The position numbers and the translations under genes are program-made. From assembly GCA_024336345.1 (NCBI GenBank), contig JANFOG010000004.1:1054001-1118000 (forward strand): a stretch of 64,000 nucleotides of DNA, given 5' to 3'. The first letter of the stretch is position 1; the number at the start of each line of letters is the position of its first letter. Of the stretch, positions 11,833 through 24,112 are shown piece by piece. Origin of the DNA: Mariannaea sp. PMI_226. Its lineage: Eukaryota > Ascomycota > Sordariomycetes > Hypocreales > Nectriaceae. The notes beneath the pieces were generated by a model. The model was not told the DNA's origin and ran no database searches. It worked only from the letters and a program-made list of their open reading frames with translations.

Positions 11833-14235
11833 TCACATGACAATGCAGTCTTTGTCGTCCTTAGCGTTTTTCTGGATCTTGCCATTACGAGGAGCTGCAA
11901 CCTCCATGGGAGTGCCTTCACCGCTAACCGCAGCCTGAATGATAGCTAAGCGCTGCTTGGCCCTCTCGTCGCCAGCGTCAGCCGCCTTAACATACCAAAC
12001 GTTGGCTTCTAGGATATCACGTCGACAACCGATACCCATTTCGGTGAAGTAGCCAACCGCGTACTGGGCTTTCACGAAGCCTGGACATTCAATACCAGTT
12101 AGCAATCAATATTTTGTCAAAAGAGATGTACATCACTTACCCAGCTCGGCGGATTTTCGAGCCCATTCATAGGCTTCCTCTTCATCTTTCTCCAGGATTG
12201 GAAGGGCACCAACCATGTACCAAGCACAGAGTCCCATCATAGCACCGGCGTGCCCTCGCTCAGCAGCACCAGTGTAAAAGTGGACGCTGAGAGCTGGGTC
12301 GCGTGGGCATCCCAGCTTGCCGTGTTCGTAGGCATCGCCCATACGGTAATTGGCCTCAGGATGTCCCAAGTCTGCCGCTTGGGTAAAAAGCTCGGCAGCA
12401 TAAGTATCATCCCTGAACACATCGTCACCGTAGCCCGTCTCATACAAGCAGCCAAGCTGGTATGGAGCGGCGTTGTACTGTGTGTCCGCGGCTTCTGTAG
12501 CTAGCTTCAACCACTTAATACCTTCTCGGTACCGCTTTTCGCCAAGGTCACCAGACAGGCAAGCCTTGCCAAGGCGTGTCATAGCGCCAGGGTGTCTTTT
12601 TGAGGCGGCGGTTCGCAAGAACTGAACCGCCTTGGCTGGATCTTTGCGGCATCCCCAACCAAACTCATAACAAAGCCCCGTGCGGTAGCCAGACTCTGCA
12701 TGACCGTGCTTCGCAGCCAATACAAAAAGAGGGAAGGCCGAGTTGTAATCCTCCTTGCCCTTGTTGAAAAGACCGGAAGCATAGCCATCGGCCAAATAAT
12801 ACTGTGCAAAAGGGTATCCATTGCTGGCAAGTCGCTGAAGAATCTGTCGCGATTCCTTGACCAACTCGTAAGGGTTAGAGACTGTACCTTCAATCGAAGG
12901 ACTGTCCCGTCCTTTTTGGGGCTTGGGGCTGATTTTTCTCATCTTAGGGTCAGAAAAGTCCAGGCCCTGCTCTTGTGCTGTCGAAATCAGGAACACTGCA
13001 AACGAGTATTGAATAGAAAAGTCGTTCGTTTTCTTGACATTTTGACGATACATATCCAAAGTTTTCTGCGTGCTGAGGAGGGAGGCATTGTTACCAACAA
13101 CAGTGCGGAGGTTTGAGTTATCGAGAGAAAGTGGTGCGGGTGCCTGCTGAGGATATGGAACACTGAGGAGCTCAACATACGACTGAGGTCGAACGTCGGG
13201 GGATTTGCGGTTCTGAGATGACGTGCGCATGTGAGAGCCACCGGGCATCAAGTTGGGGGATCTGCCACGGTTCCCAAACTCGGAATACGCAGAGTATGAA
13301 GATTGGGGTCGTGAAACAGATGTTCTTTTGAAGTTGTTGGAGCCTGGGGTAAGATGACGCCTGATGTGACCGGACCCGTCTCCTAGATCGGGTGTCGACG
13401 CGGTGCGGCCGTCGTCCATGGGACCATGAGACAGGCGAGGCGGATATTCCCTCTCGTGGTGGTACTGGAAACCTGGGACAGATTGATTCCCTGGCATGTT
13501 TCCCTCAATGATGGAGCTTTCTTCGGAATCACCTATTGTCTGGCACTCGGCATTCTCATTGATACCTGAGAGCGAGCTGGCGCTTGTACCTGCGGAAGAC
13601 CGGGCTGATGGCTGCTGGTTCGTGCTGGTCGTATCATCCGACTCACGGCTGGCACGAAATAGCTCTTGATTGCGCACCTTCTCCATGGGACTCATCATGT
13701 TGGGCTCGTATTGGTCGGGGATAGGTCCAGAAACAGTGGCCATTGTAGCTTCCTGGGACACGAGAGGACCCTTCCCTGGGCTAGTTGGAGGCGCTTGGAA
13801 GTTTTGTTCAGCAGGGTGGACAAGAGGGGCCACAGGCGGTTCCGGGGCATCGTTGTAAGAATCTGGGTGACTCTGAGAGTCCGGGGTTTCCTGGATCATA
13901 TGTGGAGGGGGAGGAGGGGGTACATCAGGAGGCGACGGATGTCGAAGGGTTCGATCAGTCAACTCGGCTTGGGCACCATGGATATGGTTGTTCACGATAT
14001 CGACATGTGATGCTTTCGACCAAGGCCCATCTTTGAACTCTACTCGAACGGGAGATGCTGGGCCGTTCAGCAGACGAGGGCTGCCGGACATGCCAAAGTC
14101 GGGAAGGTTGGTGGGACTTCGAGGAGGAGCATCATTGTCTAGGAAGTTTGGATTGTTCGATGTTGTCGATGCCGTGGCTGGGGGAGAGGTGGAAACTGCG
14201 GCCATGGCTGCGTGACAAACAGTCGCGGCGCACAC
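11833..14235 (-). CDS. CHS4: Chitin synthase activator, Skt5/Chs4-type Sel1-repeat protein with CAAX tail
   Basis: Activator and bud-neck/septum anchor of Chs3-type chitin synthases in the yeast model. Exons are 14235-12141 and 12080-11833; the intron 12140-12081 has GTAAGT and CAG ends and gives 780 residues. Residues 1 to about 385 are Pro/Ser-rich and probably disordered. From about 390 to 770 there is a tandem array of Sel1-like repeats (units such as AKHGHAESGYRTG, AADLGHPEANYRMGDAYEHG). The C-terminus is CIVM, a canonical CAAX prenylation box. The second exon is needed to supply both the last repeat and the CAAX box. An alternative start is the ATG ten codons downstream. The class IV chitin synthase starting at 24113 is its expected partner and is transcribed away from it. 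Confidence 0.9.
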
Positions 14236-14711
14236 GCAGCTTGGACTGGGTGTCTAGGAACCAAGTATTATGTGTAACGATCAAGTCGTAGTTTGGCAGT
14301 GTGCTCAGCGAGAGCTAGTAAGCGAATGAGGAAAGCCACGATATTAGGACGCAGACTATTCAGGGACCGGAGGCCGTGAATACACTGTGGCGCAAGAATC
14401 TTGACACCGCACTTAGACGATATAAGGACCACAGACTTCAGGAAGGGCGGTGGGAGACTTGGTGATCGAGGGGGTGGCAGAGGCGGGAGTTTTGGGGGGT
14501 TGGAAGCCGGAAACCTGAGACGAGATGGCACGTCGCAGGGGAAGAGGAATAATAACGAGCGACACGGAAGGGCTGGAGATACTTTAAAGGCCGTGCATCC
14601 GCAATGGAATGGATAAAGGAAGAGAAAACTGGCTGAGAGTAGCACCGCGCAGGGAGAAACGACGGCGTTGAGGAGGGAAAATTCCATACGGAGTACGGAG
14701 TATCCGTGGAT

Positions 14712-14742
14712 GGGATGGGATGGGGTTGGGGGGGTGGGTGGG
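14712..14742 (+). other. G-quadruplex-forming motif flanked by inverted repeats
   Basis: Six G-runs of three or more have loops of only 1-2 nt (GGG-AT-GGG-AT-GGGG-TT-G7-T-GGG-T-GGG). The block is bracketed by ACGGAGTA words near 14690-14705 and by TACTCCGT near 14761. It lies about 480 bp upstream of the activator start codon, on the non-transcribed strand side of the promoter. This is a strong sequence match to quadruplex rules; function is inferred only. Confidence 0.6.
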
Positions 14743-17451
14743 TGGTGGATAGCTGTCTACCTACTCCGTACTCTACTTCCGACTGGGCGCTGGTGCCTTT
14801 TTTGGTGGTTGCTCTTGCGAAGCCCTGTCTGGGTTTACGGCCTGGGGTCTCCAATGAGACCAACGCACGGGGCGGGTAGGTGCGCTCTGAGCAGTCACCA
14901 TCTCAGGTACTGTGTGGTGCGCAACCTGCCTCAAGACCTAACCAAGTTACCTAAAAATGCGGGTGCGCACGCTCGAGAGTCCCGGGCGTTACAGCGCGCA
15001 GGGTGTAGCGGCGCAAGTAGTCCAGCGATGCAGCGATGCGACGCCTGCCAATGAATCGCCGTGGCTCAAGCGCTCTCTTCTGGAAAGGGCCGGACGGGAG
15101 TTTAGCGAAGTACCTCAGCCTTTCTTCCAGGTAGTGGATACGCTTGTATCGGAGCTGAACCTGCTCGCCTCAAGCCGGCCGAAGCATGGGATGGGACGAG
15201 GCAGATTTTCCACAAAGCACAGTCCAACAAGAAGAGACCCAGAGGTACCTTGGTACGAGGCAATTAGCTGGCAGGCATGCATTCACGGCCACAGCTTGTT
15301 AGTGAACATCAATTACGGGTACTTTGAGCACACAGCCATTGGTAACAGCACAGCAAAGAGAGCAGGGGTATCAGGTATGAAGGCGTGATATTTTGTTTGG
15401 TTGTGGTAGAGCAGCATCCAGGTGCTAGAGGGGTTAGCACCTGTCCAAAGTACGTATACGCATATACCCAAGGGCACATACGTATCCGTAATCCGATGAT
15501 GGGATCGGAGCCCCCTTTTTTTTATTAACGCGCCCCTAGCGAAAGGGAGGAAAGGTGGGGGAGGCGAAACGGTACCTAAGTCTGCCCAGCTAGTGACCGT
15601 CAAGGTGGATAAAACGGTCGGAGGATGGCAATATTGTCCAGAGGGAATGGTGATGCCAATGAAGACCCGCTCGTCGTCCAGTTTTGAAAAAGACACAGCA
15701 GTCGAGTGCGTACTATGTAGAGAGCCCACCAGGGCGGGCAATGACACAACTGAGGGTGTATAATTCGCATTGTCTTGGCTTGTTAAATCATGAACAGGGG
15801 TGAGCACACCCACCCGTCGAAGGATGGTCGGCAAGGTGACTCTGCACCAAGCCAAGTGCCAACGGGACTTCGTCAGCGGGCTCGATGTATCCAATGCCAG
15901 CTATTTCGTAAAAGCTTTGGCACAAGGGCAAGTAATACGGGACACCAAGTCGCAGCTCCATTTTGCTGTTAGACAAGATGAAGCCGTTGCAAGAGGTGTT
16001 GGAAGCTTCGTCGTTTTGGTGGATGATTTGAGTGGCCCAACCAATATCGAGTTGAAATAAGACAGCCCTGCCTGCCAATCCAGCCCAAGCCAAGCGCTAA
16101 TGTGGAAACTACGAATCTCCAGGTTTCCGGCCATATCTACACTGAGAAGGTACTTGTACAAGTAAGGTAACTACCGACAGGGCCTGGCATAGTACATGAG
16201 GTGCCACAGTACGGAAGTACCTAGGTAGGTAATTATAGCGGTCGCAGAGCTTACCAGATTGCGTGTGGTCTAAGCAGTTTGTCCCATTGGCAGGCAAGTC
16301 AACTACTCCGCAAGGCAGGTAGAAAATGACTCCTTCCTTACTGCGGTAAAGAAGTCAATAAATAGGTTTCCTTAGTTGCCAACCGATCAAACAGAGAAGT
16401 AATTATAGTATAGTAAGCTACAGGCAGAGTATGTCCCCAATGCACCGGCCATTAGGGACTCTGCTTGGCTTGCTTGTCAATCTACTCAGTACCTAGGAAA
16501 GTACCTCTAAATAAACTGTAGTGCCTACTGGCAATTTGAGATTTTCGATGTGGCATAGTTATTGGATTCAATCAATACATGCGACACAGTATAAGACCGC
16601 ATTCGGTCCCATTGTGAACAGACCATTTACACACGACTTGTTTCATTCAACAATGTTGATCCTCAGACAACACCTCACCGGTTCATCCTCAACCAACCAC
16701 CTCAGCGTTGGCAGGTACTCACTTACCTGAGGTATCTTACCTAACGGTCCCAGTAATATATGATGTGTACTGCTACTAGGATTGTCAGATTCTACAGATA
16801 TCGATCTTACCACCTATTCATACCAAGGTGTCGATGGCACACGAAACAAGACGTATCATCACAACAATTTCTAGTCAAGTCCAAGGGAGTTTGCCTATAG
16901 CGAGGCCCATAGTGGATAGGCTTCCCCGTATTCCAATGGAGAACGTACAATATAGAATTGGATGCTTCATAACGGCTACCATTTTATACGCACAAACACT
17001 CCACCTCCACATCATCGTCACCACCTGTCTTTCAAAGGCGGTGGGGGGGTGCGAGGGCATTGCGGTGTACCTTGTACACCAACGTGGAACCTAGCTGTCA
17101 AAAAAAAAAGAAGCGGATATGAGGCTCGGCATGAATCCTGCCCCGATGAATCTCTGACTAAATTCCAGGCGCGTCCTCAACGTCCCTGTTCAAAACGCAA
17201 GCCACTCGCCCGTTCTGCTCCCCGGTTTGCATATATCGTACGAAGCGCCATCCCGCCTACTCAGCTAACGCTGCCGAGCCTACCGAAAAATTCTAGTGGC
17301 ACTACGTAATACAGACTATTCATAACGAAAGTCCAAGGATGGGTGCAGGATGTCATGCGGCTGAGTCCTGCAAAGAAATCCTACAACCCAGATCTACGGA
17401 GCAATTGGATGTAGCGTGAACGAAATCAACGAGTCCTCGAGTCAACTTGAT

Positions 17452-17724
17452 TCAATCCAAATATTTTCGCAGATCAACGTGTTCAGTGTCTTGCTCATGA
17501 GTCTCGGCATCGATAGCTTCGGACATTGCTAAATAGTCTACCACTGCTCTACAGTACCTCTGAGTGCTTGAATGCACCTCTAGGATCACTCTCCATTCCA
17601 TCCCTTGCAGCCAATCACCCCAGTGGCAAAACAGGGCTGAGCAGTTCGTAAGTGAGCCAGCCAAGGCTTGACACGAAAAAGAAAGAAAAATGAACAAACA
17701 TCCTAGCCCAAAAATGGTGTCCAA
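17452..17724 (-). CDS. Doubtful 90-residue ORF with secretion-like N-terminus
   Basis: The predicted product starts with Met and a hydrophobic stretch ending CQALA, which resembles a signal peptide with an Ala-X-Ala-like cleavage site. It is followed by about 68 residues with three cysteines and an acidic C-terminus. Nothing in it is recognised and it lies in an AT-rich gene desert. It may well be chance; it is listed because small secreted proteins of fungi look like this. Confidence 0.15.
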   Translation of the reverse strand: MDTIFGLGCLFIFLSFSCQALAGSLTNCSALFCHWGDWLQGMEWRVILEVHSSTQRYCRAVVDYLAMSEAIDAETHEQDTEHVDLRKYLD

Positions 17725-20700
17725 ATGCTTCTTGGCTTTGTCAGTTTGTGAAAATCAACCCAAGCTGACTTATGTCCTGCAGGGAGCGAGCCGGATCAGG
17801 CAGACCTGGCCACAGGTGTCGCAGGGCATCCCAGATTGGGTCAGAACTGTGTTCCTTCGTGGAGCCTTTGAATAGCCCCTGACCTTGACAGAAACATTCC
17901 CCTCTGGTTTTGCTGGCAAGGCGCGATGTCACTATGGATGGTCTCTTGAGACCGCATCGTGCTTACAGTAGTGTTCTATCTTGTTTTTTTGGTAGTCAAA
18001 GCTGAGACCGTTGTGCTTCTTGTTCAAGAAGTGACTTGCTTGACCAGCCCAGAGCCTCGACGACAGGGTCTCAGACTGAATTCCACGTATGCGAAAATCC
18101 CCACTAGCTGACAATTGGCTAAAGCTAGCCTCAACTGAATAAAAAAAATATTGGATTGAAAGCCGTCTAGTTATCTCATACCTATTGTGGAACGTCAATT
18201 AAGGCCAATTCCTTTGGATGGGTGTTGCGCTTCTGCCAAGGTTTGCATTGTATATCTCCTTGAGCCTACTTCTTGATACTAATTACGTCCCATCGACGCA
18301 CTTGGGCGTTCTGATGTGATATTGCTTAGTGGCCGCCTGGTGGCTTGCTCATCAATCAGAGCCGCGGAATACAAAGTAGAGTAGCCTCAGCTGGTTCCAC
18401 AACACCACACCTTCACAGAGATATAATTCCCACTCGAGAATAGTGCCACATCTGACGAGGGGGGATCCGTACTGTATGATGTCGGCTGGTGGTAATTGGG
18501 TCAAAGGTCGGGGTTACAGCCAAGTCTTACAATTCTGACAACAAGCTCTCAGTTGAAACATTTCAGCTACTTCTTGCTACGCATGACGAGGATGTGTACG
18601 GATATGGTATGCAGGTAGACAATGGTTTTGGCCCCCGACTATCCGTGGCTCGGAGAGTTTGCAGAGGCCGATTGTACCACTAAGTAGATTGGATTTGGAC
18701 TACTGTACCGGGTACACGATGTGGGCAATGGACTGACAATTGGCCTCGACTGTTGTCTTTGCTGTTGGCCAGAGCAGACCACCAAATGTCTTGGTACATC
18801 TGCAGACTTGTGTGCAAAAAAAATAAAGAAAAATTGGCATATGTGCCGCTCGGCCGCACTCGTGTTGTGAACTTGAGTAGATCTAACGGGTTTTGCGAGT
18901 AGTTTTACGACTTCCTCTCAAACACATTTGTAAAACTCGGCGGAGCTTATAGAAGCCAGCAAGCTCAAGATATTAGTACTGCCCACCAGTCACTGCCAGC
19001 TCCCAGCTCCCAGTCTCCAAGCTCAAGGGCATCCAACCCTCGGCGTAGTGGCAGTGCCACTAGTGAGGTACAGCTGTGTGAGCCATGGACAGGTACGCCG
19101 TATTCCGTTGGCCAAATAAGACTAGACGGCCGTGGCCACGTTGGTCTCTGCAGCCCTTCTCATGGGTTTCTGGTGGTATGAAGCGCAAAGTGTTTGGTAT
19201 CATCAGTATACCTGCACTGCAAACAAATGCTGCATTTTACGTACATAATAAGCATAGAGTAATGCACCCAGTTGAAACCGGCAATCAAAGTTTTTTTTTC
19301 ATTCTTCAAACCCCCCTCTTCCTACGAAGCCTCGAGCTTCAGATCTCAACGGGCCGCTTGCAAGTTGTTCCACAACAGTCCACTTGGCCCACATTACCGG
19401 CCCCACTGTCAGATGTCCTCCTTCGAGCGTGGCTCTGGGTTTTTGGCTTTTGAGGATCACCTGTGGCTGATTATGTCACCCTCATAATGGGAGACAGAAA
19501 GGAACCTTAACCGTTCTTTTTTTGGTGACGAACAATCTGCTTTGTAGACTATGTACTGCTTTTTTCAGTATGCAGATTGTGGGAAACATTTAAGTTACCC
19601 CATAATCTGACATTACGCCGCCCATCATTCTACCCCGGACTAACGTTACTTTGTAGTGCTGTTCAGTTGGTTATACTGTCATTCCTTCAAAAGATATCCT
19701 TCGATGTCATCTTCTTTATGGTAGGGACCCTCGATATCTGAGTGTTGAGGAATACAGTCTCATAGATATTCCCACTTTCCAGTACTTTCCAGTGCGCATT
19801 GTCAACGACTCGCACTGGGCTTGAAGCTTTTTCCCATGCCATGTCCACAATACTCCCTAATATGTGTGCGCGGTGTGTACTATCGCCGTCTTGTGATACG
19901 AGTCCCGCTTACACGAGGCTGGCACACGACCGGTCGTAGCGTGGCTATAGTTTGAGATCAACTTTGGTCGCATCAGTCCTCACTGCCGAAAGTTAATTGC
20001 TAAAATTGGCAACACGTGTGTTTGTGGCAGCAATTATATGCGTGGCGCCCGACGATGATTTCTTGCAATCCTTGGCTGTCATCTTGATGCGTAGTTAGCC
20101 TCCTCATGACTGCCGCTACTAACATTACTTCGTGCAACAGCCAATCAGTCGATGATTGGAGCCCTGGAACTCACTGCACAGTGAAAGGCCACCCATCCCC
20201 TGTTTTGGTGTGTAGCCTAGTCTGGTTGTGTTCCGTCGAGTTGGATGTCTTGATGTCCCCATCTCCAAGGTCTTCAAAAAATCTCCAGATCAAGCATTGC
20301 TACCCTGTAGCGATGTACTACTACAATCTTTTCAAATTATACATACAAAATAAAGATTCCGCATCGACAAATTAGTTGTTGATACGCAGTGATATACTCA
20401 TAATAGAGATTTCGCTCTCTTATCCGCAAATGAGTGCAATGGAATATCAACCTATGTGTGATGGTATCTCTAATATAGGGCTAACAACTCCGTTGTGAGC
20501 CACAACGCCTTAGAGTGAAGAACAACCACTTGATGAGTAACATCCTCAAGCAAGGATTGTTCTCGATTCTCCGGATAAAGACTCTCTCACTTTATTTCTC
20601 CTCCCTAAGACTTGGTCTTGTATCAAAGTGCACAGCGAGTGTCTTGAAACCCCGCTGCTCACTTACACGAAAGCCTTGCAAAAACCAGACAAGTAATTAA

Positions 20701-22503
20701 TGAAGCCTCAGAAACAGCAGCAACGAATAATTAACTACATTAGTCGCTCCAATAAAAGATGAAACGACACCAGTCAAAGTCATATACTGACTGTACAATT
20801 TGATTAGTGCCGTATTTGAAACCCAACTAACTTAAATACTCAAGGACCGAAACGCAACTGAATGTCGCGTTTATAGTGCAAGCGCAATGTAATTGATTGA
20901 ATAATGGCTTGCATAGTACCAAGGCATGTAGGTGTGTACAGCTAGGTACAAAGGCAGTAATTGAGTAGCCTCATCACTGATATTGCCATCGCACGGCTGG
21001 AAAAGAGGATGGGCACGCATAATTGGTATTTTACCCCCCCCTGGCAGATACGTCCTAGTAAATCAGAAATAAAACGATTTATTCGTTGTACAATGCCCAT
21101 GCTACGACTAAAGCGGCAGGTGGTGGTGTTGACTGTAATTGAACCCCCCCCAACCACTCAAACCCTAAACGGAGGACAAGTTCCCCTCCAATGCTTGAAC
21201 TACCTACATAGTACACTGGCACACACAAAGAGATTTACATGCAGAGGGCCAAGCTGCAAGGGATGTGAAGCGCAGACTAGGGAAAAAATGCTCCGATGGT
21301 TGATGAAGTTTGGTTGACAGAGACAAACGAGGGGTACATTGGATGCACAGGGTTGTTATCGAACTAGCCAGCATAGCTATCATGGTTCAAATTATCGCAT
21401 GAGGAATCAGAGAGCTGCCATCTGATGGTTCAGTGGAGCTAGACCGGTTCGTGTTAAGATCGATCCAAGGCCACAAGAGGCGACCTCGTATACCCAGAGG
21501 TTTTTAATTACTACGTATACCCACTGGACGACGTAATCTGTATGTGGCTCATCGGTGAAGATTGACCAACGGATCGAGCCTCGAAATTGGAAACGAGCTA
21601 AAATATTGTGGCAGTAAGTATGAACTCAAGATCGTGACGCACCGAAGACCAGATCCTGCTGGATGTTTATATGCCCAGCTTACTCTTGTTGTCCTGAGAA
21701 CCAAAGGCTGCTAGCTCGATCAAGAAGCCAATTGGACAGAGGCGGCGGCAACTCAGTCCAACAACCACAGAAGGGATTTTCCTTAATTATCTGGGACCCA
21801 TCGGAGCGAGCCAGGGCATGCAACAGTGGTGGACCGGGCCAAGGAAAATCCCCAGACAAGCGAGATGGGAAACAGCACACCCCTGTTAACTTTTTGCATT
21901 GAGGCTTGGATCTGACTGGACAGAACTGGGCTGGCCCCAGAAGAGTAGGAAGTACCTCCGTACAACAACGCTGAACGGGCTGTGCAGACGGTTATTCATC
22001 AGCAACGACCCAAAGAGCTCTCCGAAACGTTCCGGCGGGGACTTGAAAGGTAAACAATAAGTGAGCGAGGGTGAATGCGATTCGCCTTTCCTATGCGTCT
22101 GTCGCCTTCGAATCGAAGGGCCAACAATAGAAAGAAACGGATGCAGCCCGTTTCTAGGGTTGGCTGTGATGAAGACTAACTAAATAAATCGGCAATTTAG
22201 CCTCCGCTTTGAGAGCGTTAATGGTGGCGGTGCTGAAAATAGTAGGAAGACAAGAATATCAGAGGTACCTCTGATGTATTCAATATTTCTGCATCGACCA
22301 ATGAGATGCATTAAATCTCAAAAAGAGGGTAGTATGTGGTTACACGTGAAGCAACACAAGGTTGGATTTTCCAGGCGCGTAACTTCAGATGTACATGCCA
22401 CACAGCGCAGGGTTAGCGCTGGGTCACGCCAGCACCGATCAGGCCCATGATGCTGGGGCAACCAACGGCCCAATTTGGCCTCGTCCAAGCAGATTTAAGA
22501 CAA

Positions 22504-22516
22504 GGGGGGGGGGGGG
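22504..22516 (+). repeat. Homopolymer run of 13 G
   Basis: A pure guanine run in the 9.9 kb spacer; no associated gene or repeat boundary is visible. Confidence 0.8.
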
Positions 22517-23789
22517 TTTGTGCACAGGGACAGACTTGCAGCAGGTTTTTTTGTGCAAACCTCGGACGACACGATGGGTTATTGCGGCATTCCGTGAAGG
22601 ACTCTCGATCTGTGATGTCAGCGATGGCTGCCTTTCAGTTTGGATCTTGGGCCTCGCTGGGTCCGGCCTCGATTCTCTTTCGTGCAGCATGTGGCTGGGT
22701 GTAAGTGATACGAAGTTGATGGTGGGAAGAAAATGGATGGGCAAACCCGTACTCCGTACAGGATACGGCGGTAGTTAATTGGCAGATCCCCATGAGGTTA
22801 GGAATGTGCAAGCTACGGACGGGGAGTATGCACTGTATTAGGCCTCGGTCGCCTCCATTGATGGACAGTGTGCGTCGAGATGCTTTCCCACACGGCTTCC
22901 CACTCCCCCCTTTCTCACCGTTCTTCCATATGTATGTAGTAATTAATTATTTACTGACTGACCATCGTTGAGCTGTGGCAGCACATGGTCACCTTCACAT
23001 CCCTTCCTTTCTCTCCCTCCTCACTTTCTCTTCTCGCCCCCAACTCCTTTCGCTCATCGCCCACTCGTTCGCTTCAGACAATCGCTCAGCTTTGGCTCTC
23101 CCTCCTTCGCTACATTTACTCGTCGGGCTTGATGGATTGTATAGTTCGCATTTCTTTTTCCTTCCTTTGAACACTTCAATTCCCTTATCCACTCGCTTTG
23201 GCACGCCTCAACGACGCCACGCGCATACCAACAGCTGGGGCGTGTTTCATTCTTATTTCTCTGCACTCTCTCTCTCTCTCTCTTTGCTCAACCAACCCCC
23301 TGGGCCTCCTCTCCCGTGTGCTGTCCACAGGTGGGAAGAAGAAAAAAAATTCCCACCTGCATAGGTACAAGGCCACCAGACCCAATACGCACCCACCTTC
23401 CCCCGCGGTCCTTGCTGGCCGGTCACTCGTTGTCCAAGCAAATTCCAGCCATTCTTTGCTGGCTGACTCCACGCCCCATCTCCCGTTCCATCTCCCCAAT
23501 CGCTCAGCTCTCGTCTATCCCAAACGTCGGCTCCGCGCTTTTTTTTGTTCTTCTGGGATTGATGCTTCTTCACTGAGATTTCGACATTTTGACTGTCGGC
23601 TCTTTTTGAAGGTGCAAGAGTGCATGCTCTGGCACGTTTTGCGCCATCACTGCACTTCCTTCCCTTCATCTTACGCCTCACCCGTCTCCCGAGAAACACG
23701 TTCCCTCCCATCGGCCACAAACAGGGATATTCCCAACCCTCGACGCACTCGATTGTTGCGGCTTCAATAGAGCCATAACAAAGCTTCCC

Positions 23790-24108
23790 GTAAGTTTTCC
23801 TCTCAACATTCTTTCCTCACATCAAAAACACACATTCTTGTTTTTTTTCTTTCTTTTTCGCTTTGTGTTTTTCGGTTCCATCTCGGGTCTACGTCGATAT
23901 CTGTAGTCGCTGGTGTCGCTTTGACATCGCGTGGTTGTCCGCTGAACGTCTCCCCTTCCTACTGCCGATCCAAATCATTCTGGCCCTGAATCCAAATACC
24001 TCCCCCCTTCCCCCGTGACTGGGTCACATATTCCTTCAACTCCTCTCCCCCTCTCGCAATCTATCCGTGTAACTCTCTAGGGTTTCTCGACTCTAACTCG
24101 CATTCCAG
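23790..24108 (+). other. Probable 5' leader intron of the chitin synthase gene
   Basis: A consensus donor GTAAGT at 23790 is paired with an acceptor CAG ending at 24108, four bases before the start codon. A branch-point-like CTCTAAC sits about 12 nt before the acceptor. The stretch between is pyrimidine-rich. A 319-nt leader intron is plausible; transcript data are needed to prove it. Confidence 0.45.
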
Positions 24109-24112
24109 GGCC

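Larger units (their letters stand above)
14236..24112. other. 9.9 kb divergent spacer between chitin synthase activator and chitin synthase
   Basis: No convincing gene was found. 14.25-15.0 kb is the activator promoter side, with a strong G-run element at 14712-14742. 15-22.5 kb is more AT-rich and has many short TACCTAGGTA-like and CTCCGTAC-like words but no recognisable transposon ORF. A run of 13 G lies at 22504-22516. 22.9-24.1 kb is strongly CT-rich and most likely holds the promoter and leader of the chitin synthase, including a probable leader intron. One 90-codon ORF with a signal-like start (17724-17452, minus) is listed separately. Confidence 0.55.

Noticed and set aside
22975..23770. 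Plus-strand ORFs of 129 and 190 codons before the chitin synthase
   Set aside because: They arise from the CT-rich leader, overlap in several frames and are Ser/Pro/Leu low-complexity.
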